A stretch of DNA of 64,000 nucleotides. It comes from an uncultured Gammaproteobacteria bacterium (GTDB lineage: Bacteria > Pseudomonadota > Gammaproteobacteria > Steroidobacterales > GCA-2729495). The notes below the pieces were generated by a model. That model was not told the origin of the DNA. It did no database searches and worked only from the letters and a program-made list of their open reading frames with translations. Within the stretch, counting starts at the first letter, position 1, and each line of letters begins with the position of its first letter. The stretch is taken from positions 1-64,000 of the forward strand of contig CAKZWQ010000025.1 of NCBI GenBank assembly GCA_937921935.1. The letters run 5' to 3'. The translations under genes were made by a program, and so were the position numbers. Of this stretch, positions 42,246 through 50,555 are shown piece by piece.

Positions 42246-42538
42246 TCGAACTCAGCGGATTCGCCGCTCTTTATATTTTCATGCTGGCCGCGTTCACCGG
42301 TTATGAAGTCATCGCCAAGGTCCCGGCTATCCTGCACACACCGTTGATGTCCGGTTCGAACTTCGTGCACGGCATCGTGGTGGTGGGCGCCATGGTGGCC
42401 CTGGGCCACGCGGATACGTTCCTTACCCAGCTCGTCGGCTTCATCGGCGTGATTCTCGGTGCCGGCAATGCGGTGGGCGGTTACGTGGTGACCGAACGCA
42501 TGCTGGAAATGTTCAAGGCCAGCGGGGACAAGAACTGA
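42242..42538 (+). CDS. pntAB: NAD(P) transhydrogenase alpha subunit, part 2 (membrane)
   Basis: This 98-residue protein has three transmembrane helices (FAALYIFMLAAFTGYEVIA, GIVVVGAMVALGH, LVGFIGVILGAGNAVGGYVV). It is the membrane portion of the split alpha subunit. HTPLMSGSNFVHGIVVVGAM is highly conserved in this part. It overlaps pntAA by 4 bp and pntB by one base (TGATG), so the three subunits are translationally coupled. Confidence 0.95.
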   Translation: MIELSGFAALYIFMLAAFTGYEVIAKVPAILHTPLMSGSNFVHGIVVVGAMVALGHADTFLTQLVGFIGVILGAGNAVGGYVVTERMLEMFKASGDKN

Positions 42539-43902
42539 TGGACCTGCTGATCCAAGTTAGCTACTACGCGGCGGCCTTTCTGTTCATCATGGGGCTCAAG
42601 CGCATGAGCTCCCCGGTCACCGCGGCCAGCGGCATCAAGTGGGCCGGCGCCGGCATGGTGGTGGCCACCGTCATCACCTTCGCCTACCCGGATCTGCACA
42701 ACTACTTCCTGATGACCACCGCCATTTTCATCGGCGGCGTCCTCGCGTGGTGGACCGGCAAGAAAGTCGCGATGACCGACATGCCGCAGATGATTGCCCT
42801 GTACAACGGCATGGGCGGCGGCTCGGCAGCAGCTATCTCGGCAGTGGAACTGGCCAGCGGCGTAAATCACGGCCCGGTGATCACCACCCTGGCCGTGCTC
42901 GGCGGCATTATCGGCTCCGTGTCCTTCTCCGGCAGCCTGATCGCCTTCGGCAAATTGCAGGGCCTGATCAAGGGTTCCTTCCGTTTCAGCGGCCAGAACC
43001 TGGTGAACATCGCGATGCTTGCGGTGATTGGCCTGCTGGGTCTGCTGATCGTCGCAGGCGACGGCGGTGGCTTCGGCGTATTCCTGCTCTTCGTGCTGGC
43101 ACTGGTACTGGGCGTGACCATGACCGTGCCTATCGGCGGCGCGGACATGCCCGTCGTGATCTCCTTATATAACGCACTGACCGGTCTGGCCGTGGCCTTC
43201 GAGGGCTTCGTGCTCAATAACGCGGCCATGATCATCGCCGGCACGGTGGTGGGTTCGGCCGGCAGCCTGCTGACGCAGCTGATGGCCAAGGCCATGAATC
43301 GCTCCCTGGGCAATGTGCTGTTCAGCGGCTTTGGTGATACGGAAGCCGTCGCAACGGAAGGCGACCAGGGCGTGATGAAGCCCATCGATGCCAATGACGT
43401 AGGCATCATGATGGCCTTCGCCGAGAAAGTGCTGATCGTGCCGGGCTATGGCATGGCGGTGGCACAAGCTCAGCATAAAGTCTGGGAGTTGTGTCAGCTG
43501 CTGATCGATCGTGGCGTCAAAGTGAAGTTCGCCATTCACCCCGTCGCCGGTCGCATGCCGGGGCACATGAACGTGCTGCTGGCCGAAGCCGGCGTGCCTT
43601 ACGACCTGATCTATGACGAAGACGAGATCAACGCGGAGTTTGAAACCACCGACGTGGCGCTGGTGATCGGTGCAAACGACGTGGTGAACCCCGTAGCCCG
43701 AACGGACCCGGCCAGCCCGATATTTGGCATGCCCATTCTGAATGCCGACAAGGCCCGCAACTGCATCGTGGTGAAACGCGGCCAGGGCGCCGGATTCTCA
43801 GGGATTCAGAATGCCCTGTTCTTCCTGGATAACACGCGGATGTTGTATGGGGATGGACAGGCTATGGCCTCGGAACTGATCCAGGCGGTGAAGTCTTTGT
43901 AA
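42538..43902 (+). CDS. pntB: NAD(P) transhydrogenase beta subunit
   Basis: This 454-residue protein has an N-terminal half with about nine transmembrane helices. Its C-terminal half is the NADP(H)-binding domain III: VLIVPGYGMAVAQAQHKVWE, FAIHPVAGRMPGHMNVLLAE, VALVIGANDVVNPVARTDP and CIVVKRGQGAGFSG. It completes the proton channel and makes NADPH at the expense of the proton gradient. The length is normal. A cupin gene follows 70 bp downstream in the same direction. Confidence 0.96.
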   Translation: MDLLIQVSYYAAAFLFIMGLKRMSSPVTAASGIKWAGAGMVVATVITFAYPDLHNYFLMTTAIFIGGVLAWWTGKKVAMTDMPQMIALYNGMGGGSAAAISAVELASGVNHGPVITTLAVLGGIIGSVSFSGSLIAFGKLQGLIKGSFRFSGQNLVNIAMLAVIGLLGLLIVAGDGGGFGVFLLFVLALVLGVTMTVPIGGADMPVVISLYNALTGLAVAFEGFVLNNAAMIIAGTVVGSAGSLLTQLMAKAMNRSLGNVLFSGFGDTEAVATEGDQGVMKPIDANDVGIMMAFAEKVLIVPGYGMAVAQAQHKVWELCQLLIDRGVKVKFAIHPVAGRMPGHMNVLLAEAGVPYDLIYDEDEINAEFETTDVALVIGANDVVNPVARTDPASPIFGMPILNADKARNCIVVKRGQGAGFSGIQNALFFLDNTRMLYGDGQAMASELIQAVKSL

Positions 43903-43972
43903 GTTTCCAGGAACGGTCGACCCCAAAGAACTGGAACACTGACTGGGGATAAAGAAGATTGCAGCTACCGCC

Positions 43973-44443
43973 ATGACCAACAAAACAATGGACTGGAAAT
44001 CTGGCGGCGTGAGAATCGTGCGCCACGATCAATTGGACAGCAACACGCCCCAGACGCCCGGCATGCAACGCATGGCTGCCATTACCGCTGCGTCGGCCGA
44101 TGCACAAAAGATCTGGGCTGGCACCGTGGCCATTCACCCGGCCGCCAAGACCGGTGCTCATCATCACGGCGAACTGGAAAGCATCATTTACGTGGTGAGC
44201 GGCAAAGCGCGCATGCGCTGGGGCGAGCAGCTCGAGTTCACCGCCGAAGCCGGGCCGGGCGACTTCATTTTTGTACCGCCCTTCGTCCCGCACCAGGAAA
44301 TCAATGCGAGTTCCGAGGAAACCCTGCAGTGCGTCCTCGTGCGCAATGACCAGGACCCGATCGTCGTCAACCTGGAAATCGATGCCGTGGAAGACCCGGA
44401 AGAGATTCACTGGACCGACCCGCATCACCCCCCGGACCAGTAG
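43973..44443 (+). CDS. Cupin-domain protein
   Basis: This 156-residue protein has cupin motif 1 (AAKTGAHHHGELESIIYVVS, with metal ligands His-x-His and Glu) and motif 2 (GDFIFVPPFVPHQEINAS, with a His). It is a soluble single-domain cupin that should bind a divalent metal. Its small-molecule substrate is unknown. It lies 70 bp after pntB and ends in a very strong hairpin at 44449. Confidence 0.88.
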   Translation: MTNKTMDWKSGGVRIVRHDQLDSNTPQTPGMQRMAAITAASADAQKIWAGTVAIHPAAKTGAHHHGELESIIYVVSGKARMRWGEQLEFTAEAGPGDFIFVPPFVPHQEINASSEETLQCVLVRNDQDPIVVNLEIDAVEDPEEIHWTDPHHPPDQ

Positions 44444-44448
44444 TCGGT

Positions 44449-44495
44449 AAAAAGGGTCGAACCGATTAATCCAATTAATCGGTTCGACCCTTTTT
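44449..44495. terminator. Perfect 22-bp inverted repeat, terminator or mobile palindrome
   Basis: Left arm AAAAAGGGTCGAACCGATTA (plus AT) and its exact complement are separated by three bases (CCA). The 22-bp perfect stem with T-rich ends can terminate on both strands. It is longer and more perfect than needed for a terminator. It starts 5 bp after the cupin stop and ends 19 bp before the PQQ dehydrogenase start. Confidence 0.8.
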
Positions 44496-44514
44496 AATTT
44501 GCTATGTTTTCATC

Positions 44515-46476
44515 ATGATCAAAGGCTATCGAGAACTCGGCCTGGCGCTGCTCCTGGCCGCCTGCACAGCCGGTGCTTCCGACTGGCAGCACTATGGGGG
44601 TGATGCCGGGGGCTCCCACTATTCTTCACTGACACAGATCAATCGAGACAATGTCGGCGAGCTGCAGTCCGCCTGGACCTATCGCACCGGCGATATCGAG
44701 CGGCACCCCGAGCGTCGCGCCATGTCGGCTCTGAATGTCACGCCTATTCTGCTACCGGAAAGCGCCGGACATTCACTGGTTCTGTGCTCGGCGATGAACC
44801 GGGTTATTGCCCTGGACCCGACGACGGGTGAGGAGCGCTGGGTCTTTGATCCGGAGATACCGCTGGGCCCACTCGACAGCAAGTTTCTCTGCCGGGGTGT
44901 GGCCTACTGGGAAGATACTGCGGCTGACAACGCAGGCTGTGCGCATCGCGTCTTCACCGCGACCAAAGACATGCGCCTGATGGCACTAGATGCGCTGACC
45001 GGGAAACCGTGTACCGGGTTCGGAACAGGCGGAACCGTGAATGTTCGCCCGGATATTTTCGATGACGTACCGAACATGGAGGAGAACGACGTGCAGTTCT
45101 CCGCGCCACCCACGGTCATCGACGATCTGGTCATCATCGGTTCAGCCGACAACACCAAGTTCTGGCGGGCCGATAACCCCAGCGGTGCTGTGCGGGCTTT
45201 CGATGCAAGGACCGGCGCGGAACGCTGGCGCTTCGACCCCATTCCCCGCAATGCAGATGACCCGGCCGCCCGAGACTGGACACCGGAGGCCATGCAGAAG
45301 ACCGGGGGGGCGAACGTCTGGTCATTGATGTCGGCTGATCCGGCACGCGGGTTGGTGTTCCTGCCTACCGCCACCGCCGGGCCAAACAATTTCGGCGGCT
45401 ACCGACCCGGTGATAACCGCTACGCCAACTCGGTGGTTGCGCTGAATGCCGCCGACGGCAGTGTCGCCTGGCACTTCCAGGTTGTGCATCACGATGTCTG
45501 GGATCTGGATCTGCCGTCCCAACCGATCCTCGTGGATCTGAAACGCGACGGCGAAAGCATTCCTGTGGTCATCCAGCTCACCAAGCAGGGCCTGATTTTT
45601 GTGTTGCATCGGGAGACGGGCGAGCCGGTATTCCCGGTGGAAGAGCGGGCGGTGCCGACAGATGGTGTCCCCGGTGAAGTGCTGTCTGCGACCCAGCCCT
45701 TCCCGGTAAAGCCTGCCCCATTGGGCCGGGTGGGCCTGACACCCGAGGATGCCTGGGGCTTTACTGCCTTTGACCGGAATGCCTGCCGCCGCAAGATTGC
45801 CGGCTTTCGCCACGGCGGCTTGTATGAACCACCCAGCTTCCAGGGGACGGCTTACCTGCCGGGTGCATCCATCTTCAACTGGGGCGGCGCTGCTTTCGAT
45901 CCACAAAGTTCACGCCTGATCGTACCGATCTCCCAGACGCCCATGCTGCTGCGGCTAACCCGCACGGATGAGATCCCGGATGAGGTGCGCAACCAGCCGC
46001 GCATGGGCCCCATCGGACCGCCCATGGACATGGCCGGCACGCCGTATTCCTTTGAATTCCAGCCCATCATGTCGCCGTCTTTCGCTCCGTGCGTCGCACC
46101 GCCCTGGGGAGAACTGGCCGCCATTGACCTGGGCGGCGAAGCAGACACGAAATGGCGCTTTCCCCTCGGTACGCTGGAGGGCTTGATGCCTGTGCCAATT
46201 CCCCTGCCATTCGGCACACCCCTGGCGGGTGGCCCAACGGCCACGGCCGGCGGCATTGTTTTCATCGGCGCAAGCTCGGACCAGAAATTCCGGGCCTTCG
46301 ACATCGAGTCGGGCGCGAAGCTGTGGGAAGCCGATACGCCGGCACCCGCTCAGGCAACACCGATGACCTATGCCATCAATGGCCGGCAGTTTGTTGTGGT
46401 CGCCGCCGGTGGCCACATCTTCAAGGGCTTTAACAACGTGAACGACTACGTGGTGGCATTCGCACTGCCGGAATAG
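44515..46476 (+). CDS. PQQ-dependent quinoprotein dehydrogenase
   Basis: This 653-residue protein has an export signal with a lipobox-like LLLAACTAG. The propeller is of PQQ dehydrogenases: DWQHYGGDAGGSHYSSLTQI, NRDNVGELQSAWTYRTGD, VIALDPTTGEERWVFDP, FQVVHHDVWDLDLPSQPILV and GGPTATAGGIVFIGASSDQK. It resembles the periplasmic part of membrane glucose/quinate dehydrogenases but lacks the N-terminal membrane domain and a cytochrome c domain. It oxidises alcohols or sugars in the periplasm using PQQ. No PQQ biosynthesis genes are visible here. Confidence 0.91.
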   Translation: MIKGYRELGLALLLAACTAGASDWQHYGGDAGGSHYSSLTQINRDNVGELQSAWTYRTGDIERHPERRAMSALNVTPILLPESAGHSLVLCSAMNRVIALDPTTGEERWVFDPEIPLGPLDSKFLCRGVAYWEDTAADNAGCAHRVFTATKDMRLMALDALTGKPCTGFGTGGTVNVRPDIFDDVPNMEENDVQFSAPPTVIDDLVIIGSADNTKFWRADNPSGAVRAFDARTGAERWRFDPIPRNADDPAARDWTPEAMQKTGGANVWSLMSADPARGLVFLPTATAGPNNFGGYRPGDNRYANSVVALNAADGSVAWHFQVVHHDVWDLDLPSQPILVDLKRDGESIPVVIQLTKQGLIFVLHRETGEPVFPVEERAVPTDGVPGEVLSATQPFPVKPAPLGRVGLTPEDAWGFTAFDRNACRRKIAGFRHGGLYEPPSFQGTAYLPGASIFNWGGAAFDPQSSRLIVPISQTPMLLRLTRTDEIPDEVRNQPRMGPIGPPMDMAGTPYSFEFQPIMSPSFAPCVAPPWGELAAIDLGGEADTKWRFPLGTLEGLMPVPIPLPFGTPLAGGPTATAGGIVFIGASSDQKFRAFDIESGAKLWEADTPAPAQATPMTYAINGRQFVVVAAGGHIFKGFNNVNDYVVAFALPE

Positions 46477-46493
46477 CCGTCAGCCAGGCATCA

Positions 46494-46901
46494 CTAAGGC
46501 TGGGAATCAGGGCCAGCTTCAAACTGAGGTGCATCACCGCCAATATGATCCCACGGAGCGCGCGAGCCAACGAAAATGTGCATCGCAATCTCAACACCCG
46601 GATCGTCGTCCAGGCAGCCAAGGGTGACGCCGTGGATGTCACCGTCATGGGTCCCACAAAGCGTAGAACCGCAGGTTCCGCAAAACTGGAGCCCGAATCG
46701 CGGGGTGGCCTTATAGCTGACTAACTCTGCTTCACCCGCCGTCCATCTCAGTGTCCCGGGCTCTATCTCGGCGTAGGCGGAGCCGGCCCCACTAAAGGCT
46801 TTACGGCAGCGCGAACAGTGACAGCTCCGGGCTCGTTGAAGCGGCTGCGACACTTTGTATCGGATGCGGCCACAGAAACATCTACCCGTGATACTCATCA
46901 T
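46494..46901 (-). CDS. GFA family protein (glutathione-dependent formaldehyde-activating type)
   Basis: This 135-residue protein has the GFA zinc-binding pattern: GRCFCGRIRY at the N-terminus, CHCSRCRKAFSG in the centre and FCGTCGSTLCG near residue 77. These are the seven cysteines that bind the structural and catalytic zinc ions. The family includes glutathione/formaldehyde-reacting enzymes, but most members have unknown function. It converges on the PQQ dehydrogenase gene with a 17-bp gap. Confidence 0.9.
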   Translation of the reverse strand: MMSITGRCFCGRIRYKVSQPLQRARSCHCSRCRKAFSGAGSAYAEIEPGTLRWTAGEAELVSYKATPRFGLQFCGTCGSTLCGTHDGDIHGVTLGCLDDDPGVEIAMHIFVGSRAPWDHIGGDAPQFEAGPDSQP

Positions 46902-47025
46902 GACTCCATTGAATGCCGCCTAATGTGTCAATAGCAGGGTCGGCATCTCTGCGGCCGGCACCGGAAGGCGGGTAGTTGACGAATTCTTATATCAAGCGAT
47001 CCCCATCGGATTCTACTCGTGTCGA

Positions 47026-47703
47026 CTAGCTAATCGCTTTTAGCAAAACGTCGGCAACAGCTTCAGACGAACCGGGATTTTGTCCCGTGATAACCAGGCC
47101 ATCGACAACGGCCAGTGGGCTCCAGTCGTCCACTTTCTGATAGACACCGCCCAGTGCCACAAGCTGGTCTTGGAGCAGATAGGGCACGACATCAGTCAAA
47201 TCAACCGCCGACTCTTCGGAATTGCTAAAACCAGTGACCTGTTTGCCTTTGACCAACGGCTCACCATTCTTATCCCTGGCCTTCAGCAGGACCGCGGGTG
47301 CATGACATACCGCCGCCACGGGTTTCCCTGCAGCAATCATCGCCTCAATCAGCGCAATTGAATCAGCGTCACTATGCAAGTCCCACAAGGGACCATGGCC
47401 GCCCGGGTAGAACACAGCATCAAAATCTTCTGCGCTGACGGCTGACAACCTGGCGGTATTCGCCAGTTCTTTCTGAGCTGCCGGGTCCGCGTCAAATCTT
47501 CGTGTGGCGTCAGTTTGGGCATCAGGCTCGTGACTTTTCGGATCAAGGGGCGGTTGGCCGCCATTCGGCGAAGCCAGGGTAACGTGGGCGCCGGCATCCT
47601 TTAAGCGGTAATAAGGGCTGGCAAATTCCTCCAGCCAAAAGCCGGTTTTCTCGCCGGTATTACCCAGTTCATCATGTGAAGTTAAGACGATGAGTACTTT
47701 CAT
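47026..47703 (-). CDS. DJ-1/PfpI family protein (HchA-like)
   Basis: This 225-residue protein has the class I glutamine-amidotransferase-like fold. The conserved glutamate is in NTGEKTGFWLEEF, the catalytic cysteine in AVCHAPAVLL (nucleophile elbow), with DFDAVFYPGGHGPLWDL ahead of it. This arrangement is typical of the glyoxalase III/chaperone-like HchA group. It probably detoxifies methylglyoxal or repairs glycated proteins in the cytoplasm. The neighbouring VOC gene may also act on reactive aldehydes. Confidence 0.92.
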   Translation of the reverse strand: MKVLIVLTSHDELGNTGEKTGFWLEEFASPYYRLKDAGAHVTLASPNGGQPPLDPKSHEPDAQTDATRRFDADPAAQKELANTARLSAVSAEDFDAVFYPGGHGPLWDLHSDADSIALIEAMIAAGKPVAAVCHAPAVLLKARDKNGEPLVKGKQVTGFSNSEESAVDLTDVVPYLLQDQLVALGGVYQKVDDWSPLAVVDGLVITGQNPGSSEAVADVLLKAIS

Positions 47704-47737
47704 TAGTGGATCCAGTGGGGTTTGTCTTACTAGATTT

Positions 47738-48232
47738 CTAGTAAGCGCCTTGTGAGTAGGTTAGCTCATAGCTATGCGAGTAGACCTCGAATATCAGGCC
47801 AAAAGGATCCTCGACATAGCACATCCGGTAGGGCTTTTCCCCCGGATAGTATTCGCGGATAGGCATTCTCTGTTTGCCGCCGTGCGCGACGATTTTCTCG
47901 ACCAGGCCCTCCACATCAGGATCCTGGACACAGAAATGAAAGGTGCTGGTTTTCCAGTACTCAAAGTCTTTCGGCTTTTCGTTGTTTTTGAACTCGAACA
48001 TCTCAACCCCGATTTTGTCGCCAGTCGACATATGCGCGATCTTGAAAGAGCCCCAGCCGGTCCCGAAAACATCAATACACATCTGGCCGATGGGCGTGTC
48101 TGCTTCTTCGGCAATGACGGTAGGCTCCATGATGTGATACCAGCCCATGACCTGGCTGTAAAACTCCACGGCTTTCTCGACGTCAGGGACGGATATGCCG
48201 ATATGGGAGAAGGTTCTCGGGTAGGTGCTCAT
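47738..48232 (-). CDS. VOC-superfamily (glyoxalase-like) protein
   Basis: This 164-residue single-module VOC protein begins TFSHIGISVPDVEKAVEFYS with QVMGWYHIM, has a metal-binding-type His (His in FSHIG), FHFCVQDPDVEGL and a C-terminal YVEDPFGLIFEVYSHS with the conserved Glu. The pattern fits dioxygenase- or glyoxalase-type VOC enzymes with a divalent metal. It lies 34 bp upstream of the DJ-1/PfpI gene in the same direction, so the two are probably co-transcribed. Confidence 0.9.
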   Translation of the reverse strand: MSTYPRTFSHIGISVPDVEKAVEFYSQVMGWYHIMEPTVIAEEADTPIGQMCIDVFGTGWGSFKIAHMSTGDKIGVEMFEFKNNEKPKDFEYWKTSTFHFCVQDPDVEGLVEKIVAHGGKQRMPIREYYPGEKPYRMCYVEDPFGLIFEVYSHSYELTYSQGAY

Positions 48233-48499
48233 AAGTTGTTCCTTCTTTTGGAAATTAATACTGACTGAAGCGGAAGTTTCGTCGGACTCGCGGTAGCCTC
48301 GGCCAAGGCCCTGAAGAACCCATTCGGCACTGCGTGCTCTGATTAGGTAGTTCGGCTCAGAGTGTAGCTTAGACGAGGAATGCCCTCAGGCAAATACGAG
48401 GATCGCCTCGGGACCGCTCATCATGGTCAAAGAGATAGTCAATTCCCTCACGCCTTTTTGACGAACTCTGAGTGGAATCGTGCGAGTAAAAATTTATGG

Positions 48500-48718
48500 C
48501 TATTGCAAGCCAAGCACCATTCTGTATTTCTCGTTCATGAACTCAATAATGTCACCTGACACTATTTTCTTTCGCTTACGCGTTTCTACCTCGCCATTAA
48601 CCAGAACCTGGCCATTGTTGACTGCAGCCTTGGCTTCACCGCCACTAGAGACGATGCCCTCAAACTTCAATATCTTGTAAAGCTCAACCGGTTCTTTTGT
48701 GATTTTGACTTCTCTCAT
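48500..48718 (-). CDS. Small S4-domain RNA-binding protein (YbcJ-like)
   Basis: Starting at 48718 (MREVKITKEP) gives 72 residues, the normal size. The S4 core is evident: ELYKILKFEGIVSSGGEAKA followed by NNGQVLVNGEVETRKRKKIV and SGDIIEF. It is a stand-alone S4 protein of the YbcJ/YaaA type, thought to bind structured RNA such as ribosomal or tRNA segments. A longer start at 48805 would add residues with no S4 character. It lies beside the decayed membrane gene. Confidence 0.88.
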   Translation of the reverse strand: MREVKITKEPVELYKILKFEGIVSSGGEAKAAVNNGQVLVNGEVETRKRKKIVSGDIIEFMNEKYRMVLGLQ

Positions 48719-48728
48719 TGGGCCTGAC

Positions 48729-48987
48729 TCAATTTTGGATTGCCCCAGTAAGGACGAGTAACGTCGTTGATACTGCCACCAGGGACTTGCCTTCGGCGCG
48801 GTCAAAAGCGAGTGCGGTAGCTGCCGAATAGATTGGCCACATCATGCCACCGGCCCAAAAAAAGCAACAGCGATGCTGTTGCCTGCAACAAAAAGCCTTC
48901 GTCACCGCCAAGCACACGCGCCTCAACCTGGGCAATTAGGAGCCAGACGATACATACGGCGACGCCACCTAAAGGCAGTCCAATCAA
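48729..48987 (-). pseudogene. Frameshifted small membrane protein gene
   Basis: Two minus-strand frames join at a run of seven T bases (complement of 48855-48861). The first reads MIGLPLGGVAVCIVWLLIAQ and then VEARVLGGDEGFLLQATASL. The second continues AGGMMWPIYSAATALAFDRA and SLVAVSTTLLVLTGAIQN. Restoring one frame gives a coherent ~87-residue protein with three hydrophobic segments. Either the gene is inactivated, or the homopolymer length is a sequencing error, or slippage is used. No family is recognised. Confidence 0.5.
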
Positions 48988-49395
48988 TACTTTAGGATGG
49001 CCGAGTCAATCGGATATGAGCCAGGCCCTGAAACCAACTCGTTAGAAAAACCACTCTTGGCCGGGGCATCAAACGCCGTCGGTCATAGATATCAGGCCTG
49101 TAAGCAAATGGAACATCCGCAGTGGCCATGGCTTGCTACCCATAAGGCGGTAGAAGTCAGGCGCCCGCCCAAGGGAGCGACTTGATTGCCTGGATTATGG
49201 GGCATGAAAGCAGCAAGGATAGGCCGTTGGCGAGGAATGCGGCGGAGGCCGCGGCCGCCCAGCAGTCTCACAGGCACATAACTTTGCAGCTTGAAGAAAA
49301 ACAAAAGATCGTATGCGGCACTTATCACACTAAAGACAATTTCATGATGCTTCCGGCCTCCTTTCCACAGGCCGGAACGGCAACGGAGAAGCCCA
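48988..49395. other. Intergenic stretch, no supported gene
   Basis: The open frames here have no Shine-Dalgarno or family signature. The stretch ends with GGAGAAGCCCA, the ribosome-binding site of the secreted protein at 49396. A GC-rich patch (GCGGCGGAGGCCGCGGCCGCCC near 49240) could form a hairpin. The region looks like eroded DNA between functional genes. Confidence 0.45.
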
Positions 49396-50148
49396 GTGAA
49401 CAAGCTAATTTTTGTCTCAACAGTAGCGTCAGTACTTTTCGTACTCGCAAGTTCGGCCGCATTGGCCGGCAGTCACAATGCTGCGATCAGAGAGGCCATG
49501 AAAGACCCAAAGAAGATGGAAGCTTTCATGGCAGACCGCCTGGACCATAAGACAGGTCTTGAGGGAAAAGAGGCAGAGCTGGGCCAGGGCATTGTTGCCC
49601 TGGTTCAGGAATTGGATGGCAAGCTTGATCTGTCCAAGTCGAGTGACGAAGCACTGGGCCACTATATTCTGATGGCGGTCAAAACAATGAATCACAACTC
49701 GTCATACCAACATGAATTTAACGACGCGCTGGTGAAACTTCATCTGACAGCCGTATCCTTTGCAAAAGAGACTGATATGTATGACCAGTTGGTCGAGAAT
49801 GATGTCAAGACCACGGAATACATGATGAAACGAATTGGCAATGCGATAAAAATGACGGGTCGTGAAGATTTCGCACTTATGGCGATCTTCGAGCAAACGA
49901 CTTGTTTCTTTCAGCTGGTCGACGACCTGCAATGGAACAGCCCAACCAGCATCACCTACACAACTCCATTTAGTCGAGTGATGGAGGCCAGTCAGAAGGT
50001 TGGCATCTTTGAAAACCTGACGGAAGAAGAGGTGCACAACAATTACACGATCCCACGCTACATGGCCTACGCCGAAATCATGGGCGTAAATCTGGATGTG
50101 TCGCCTCTGGGCGCCAAGGGTGAGATTACGGTCAGTCTCATAGATTAA
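49396..50148 (+). CDS. Hypothetical exported protein
   Basis: GTG 49396 has GGAG seven bases upstream. The signal peptide is clear (FVSTVASVLFVLASSAALAG followed by SHNAAI). The 250-residue mature part is helical and rich in Met, His and acidic residues (SYQHEFNDALVKLHLTAVSF, MMKRIGNAIKMTGREDF). One cysteine is present in EQTTCFFQLV. No family is recognised. The base composition is visibly more AT-rich than the core genes, and it stands alone between two decayed segments, so recent acquisition is possible. Confidence 0.75.
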   Translation: MNKLIFVSTVASVLFVLASSAALAGSHNAAIREAMKDPKKMEAFMADRLDHKTGLEGKEAELGQGIVALVQELDGKLDLSKSSDEALGHYILMAVKTMNHNSSYQHEFNDALVKLHLTAVSFAKETDMYDQLVENDVKTTEYMMKRIGNAIKMTGREDFALMAIFEQTTCFFQLVDDLQWNSPTSITYTTPFSRVMEASQKVGIFENLTEEEVHNNYTIPRYMAYAEIMGVNLDVSPLGAKGEITVSLID

Positions 50149-50284
50149 GTGTCGCCAGGCTGTGGCTGATTACCAATGTATACCAGTGAAACGACAACAC
50201 CTCGCATCAGCGGCACTTCTCTGCAGCGTCCGGCTGAATGCGTTTATTAGCTGGCATTGGTAACGCAAGTTTACCCACTAATCC

Positions 50285-50500
50285 TTAATCATTGATCGTC
50301 ACGATCACCGTCGTGACATGGTGCCTTAGCTCGTAGCCTTTAGTTCGGGTGCAATCTCTCGAGACCGGTGTTCCCATATCGACGCCGGCGTCGAAGGTTT
50401 CTGACACGGAAGACCGGCCGGGCTCGGTCCGATCAACCTTGCCTTCGCCAACCTTTTCCCCATTGATAAGGTGTCGTGAGCCCCATAGATAATTAGCGGG
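50285..50500 (-). pseudogene. Remnant of a sulfatase C-terminus
   Basis: Read on the minus strand, an open stretch of 71 codons without a usable start ends at TAA 50285-50287. It encodes NGEKVGEGKVDRTEPGRSSV followed by SETFDAGVDMGTPVSRD. That matches the C-terminal beta-sandwich of arylsulfatases, where N-G-x-x-V-G-x-G, then a (F/S)S-x-(D/S)ET-x-D-x-G-x-D-x-(G/A)TPV pattern occurs. It is cut at its 5' side by a stop at 50501-50503. No catalytic N-terminal domain remains. The rest of the 50149-50555 gap holds no gene. Confidence 0.65.
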
Positions 50501-50555
50501 TTAAGCGGCAGTTGCCTGCTTAGGCTGGCAGTAGAAATCCCGTATCAGACCCTGC

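Noticed and set aside
46902-47025. Gene between GFA and DJ-1 genes
   Set aside because: The 124-bp gap has stops in all frames and no recognisable element.
49092-49403. Minus-strand 103-residue open frame
   Set aside because: It has irregular composition, no signal or motif, and covers the ribosome-binding site of the secreted protein at 49396. It is probably chance.
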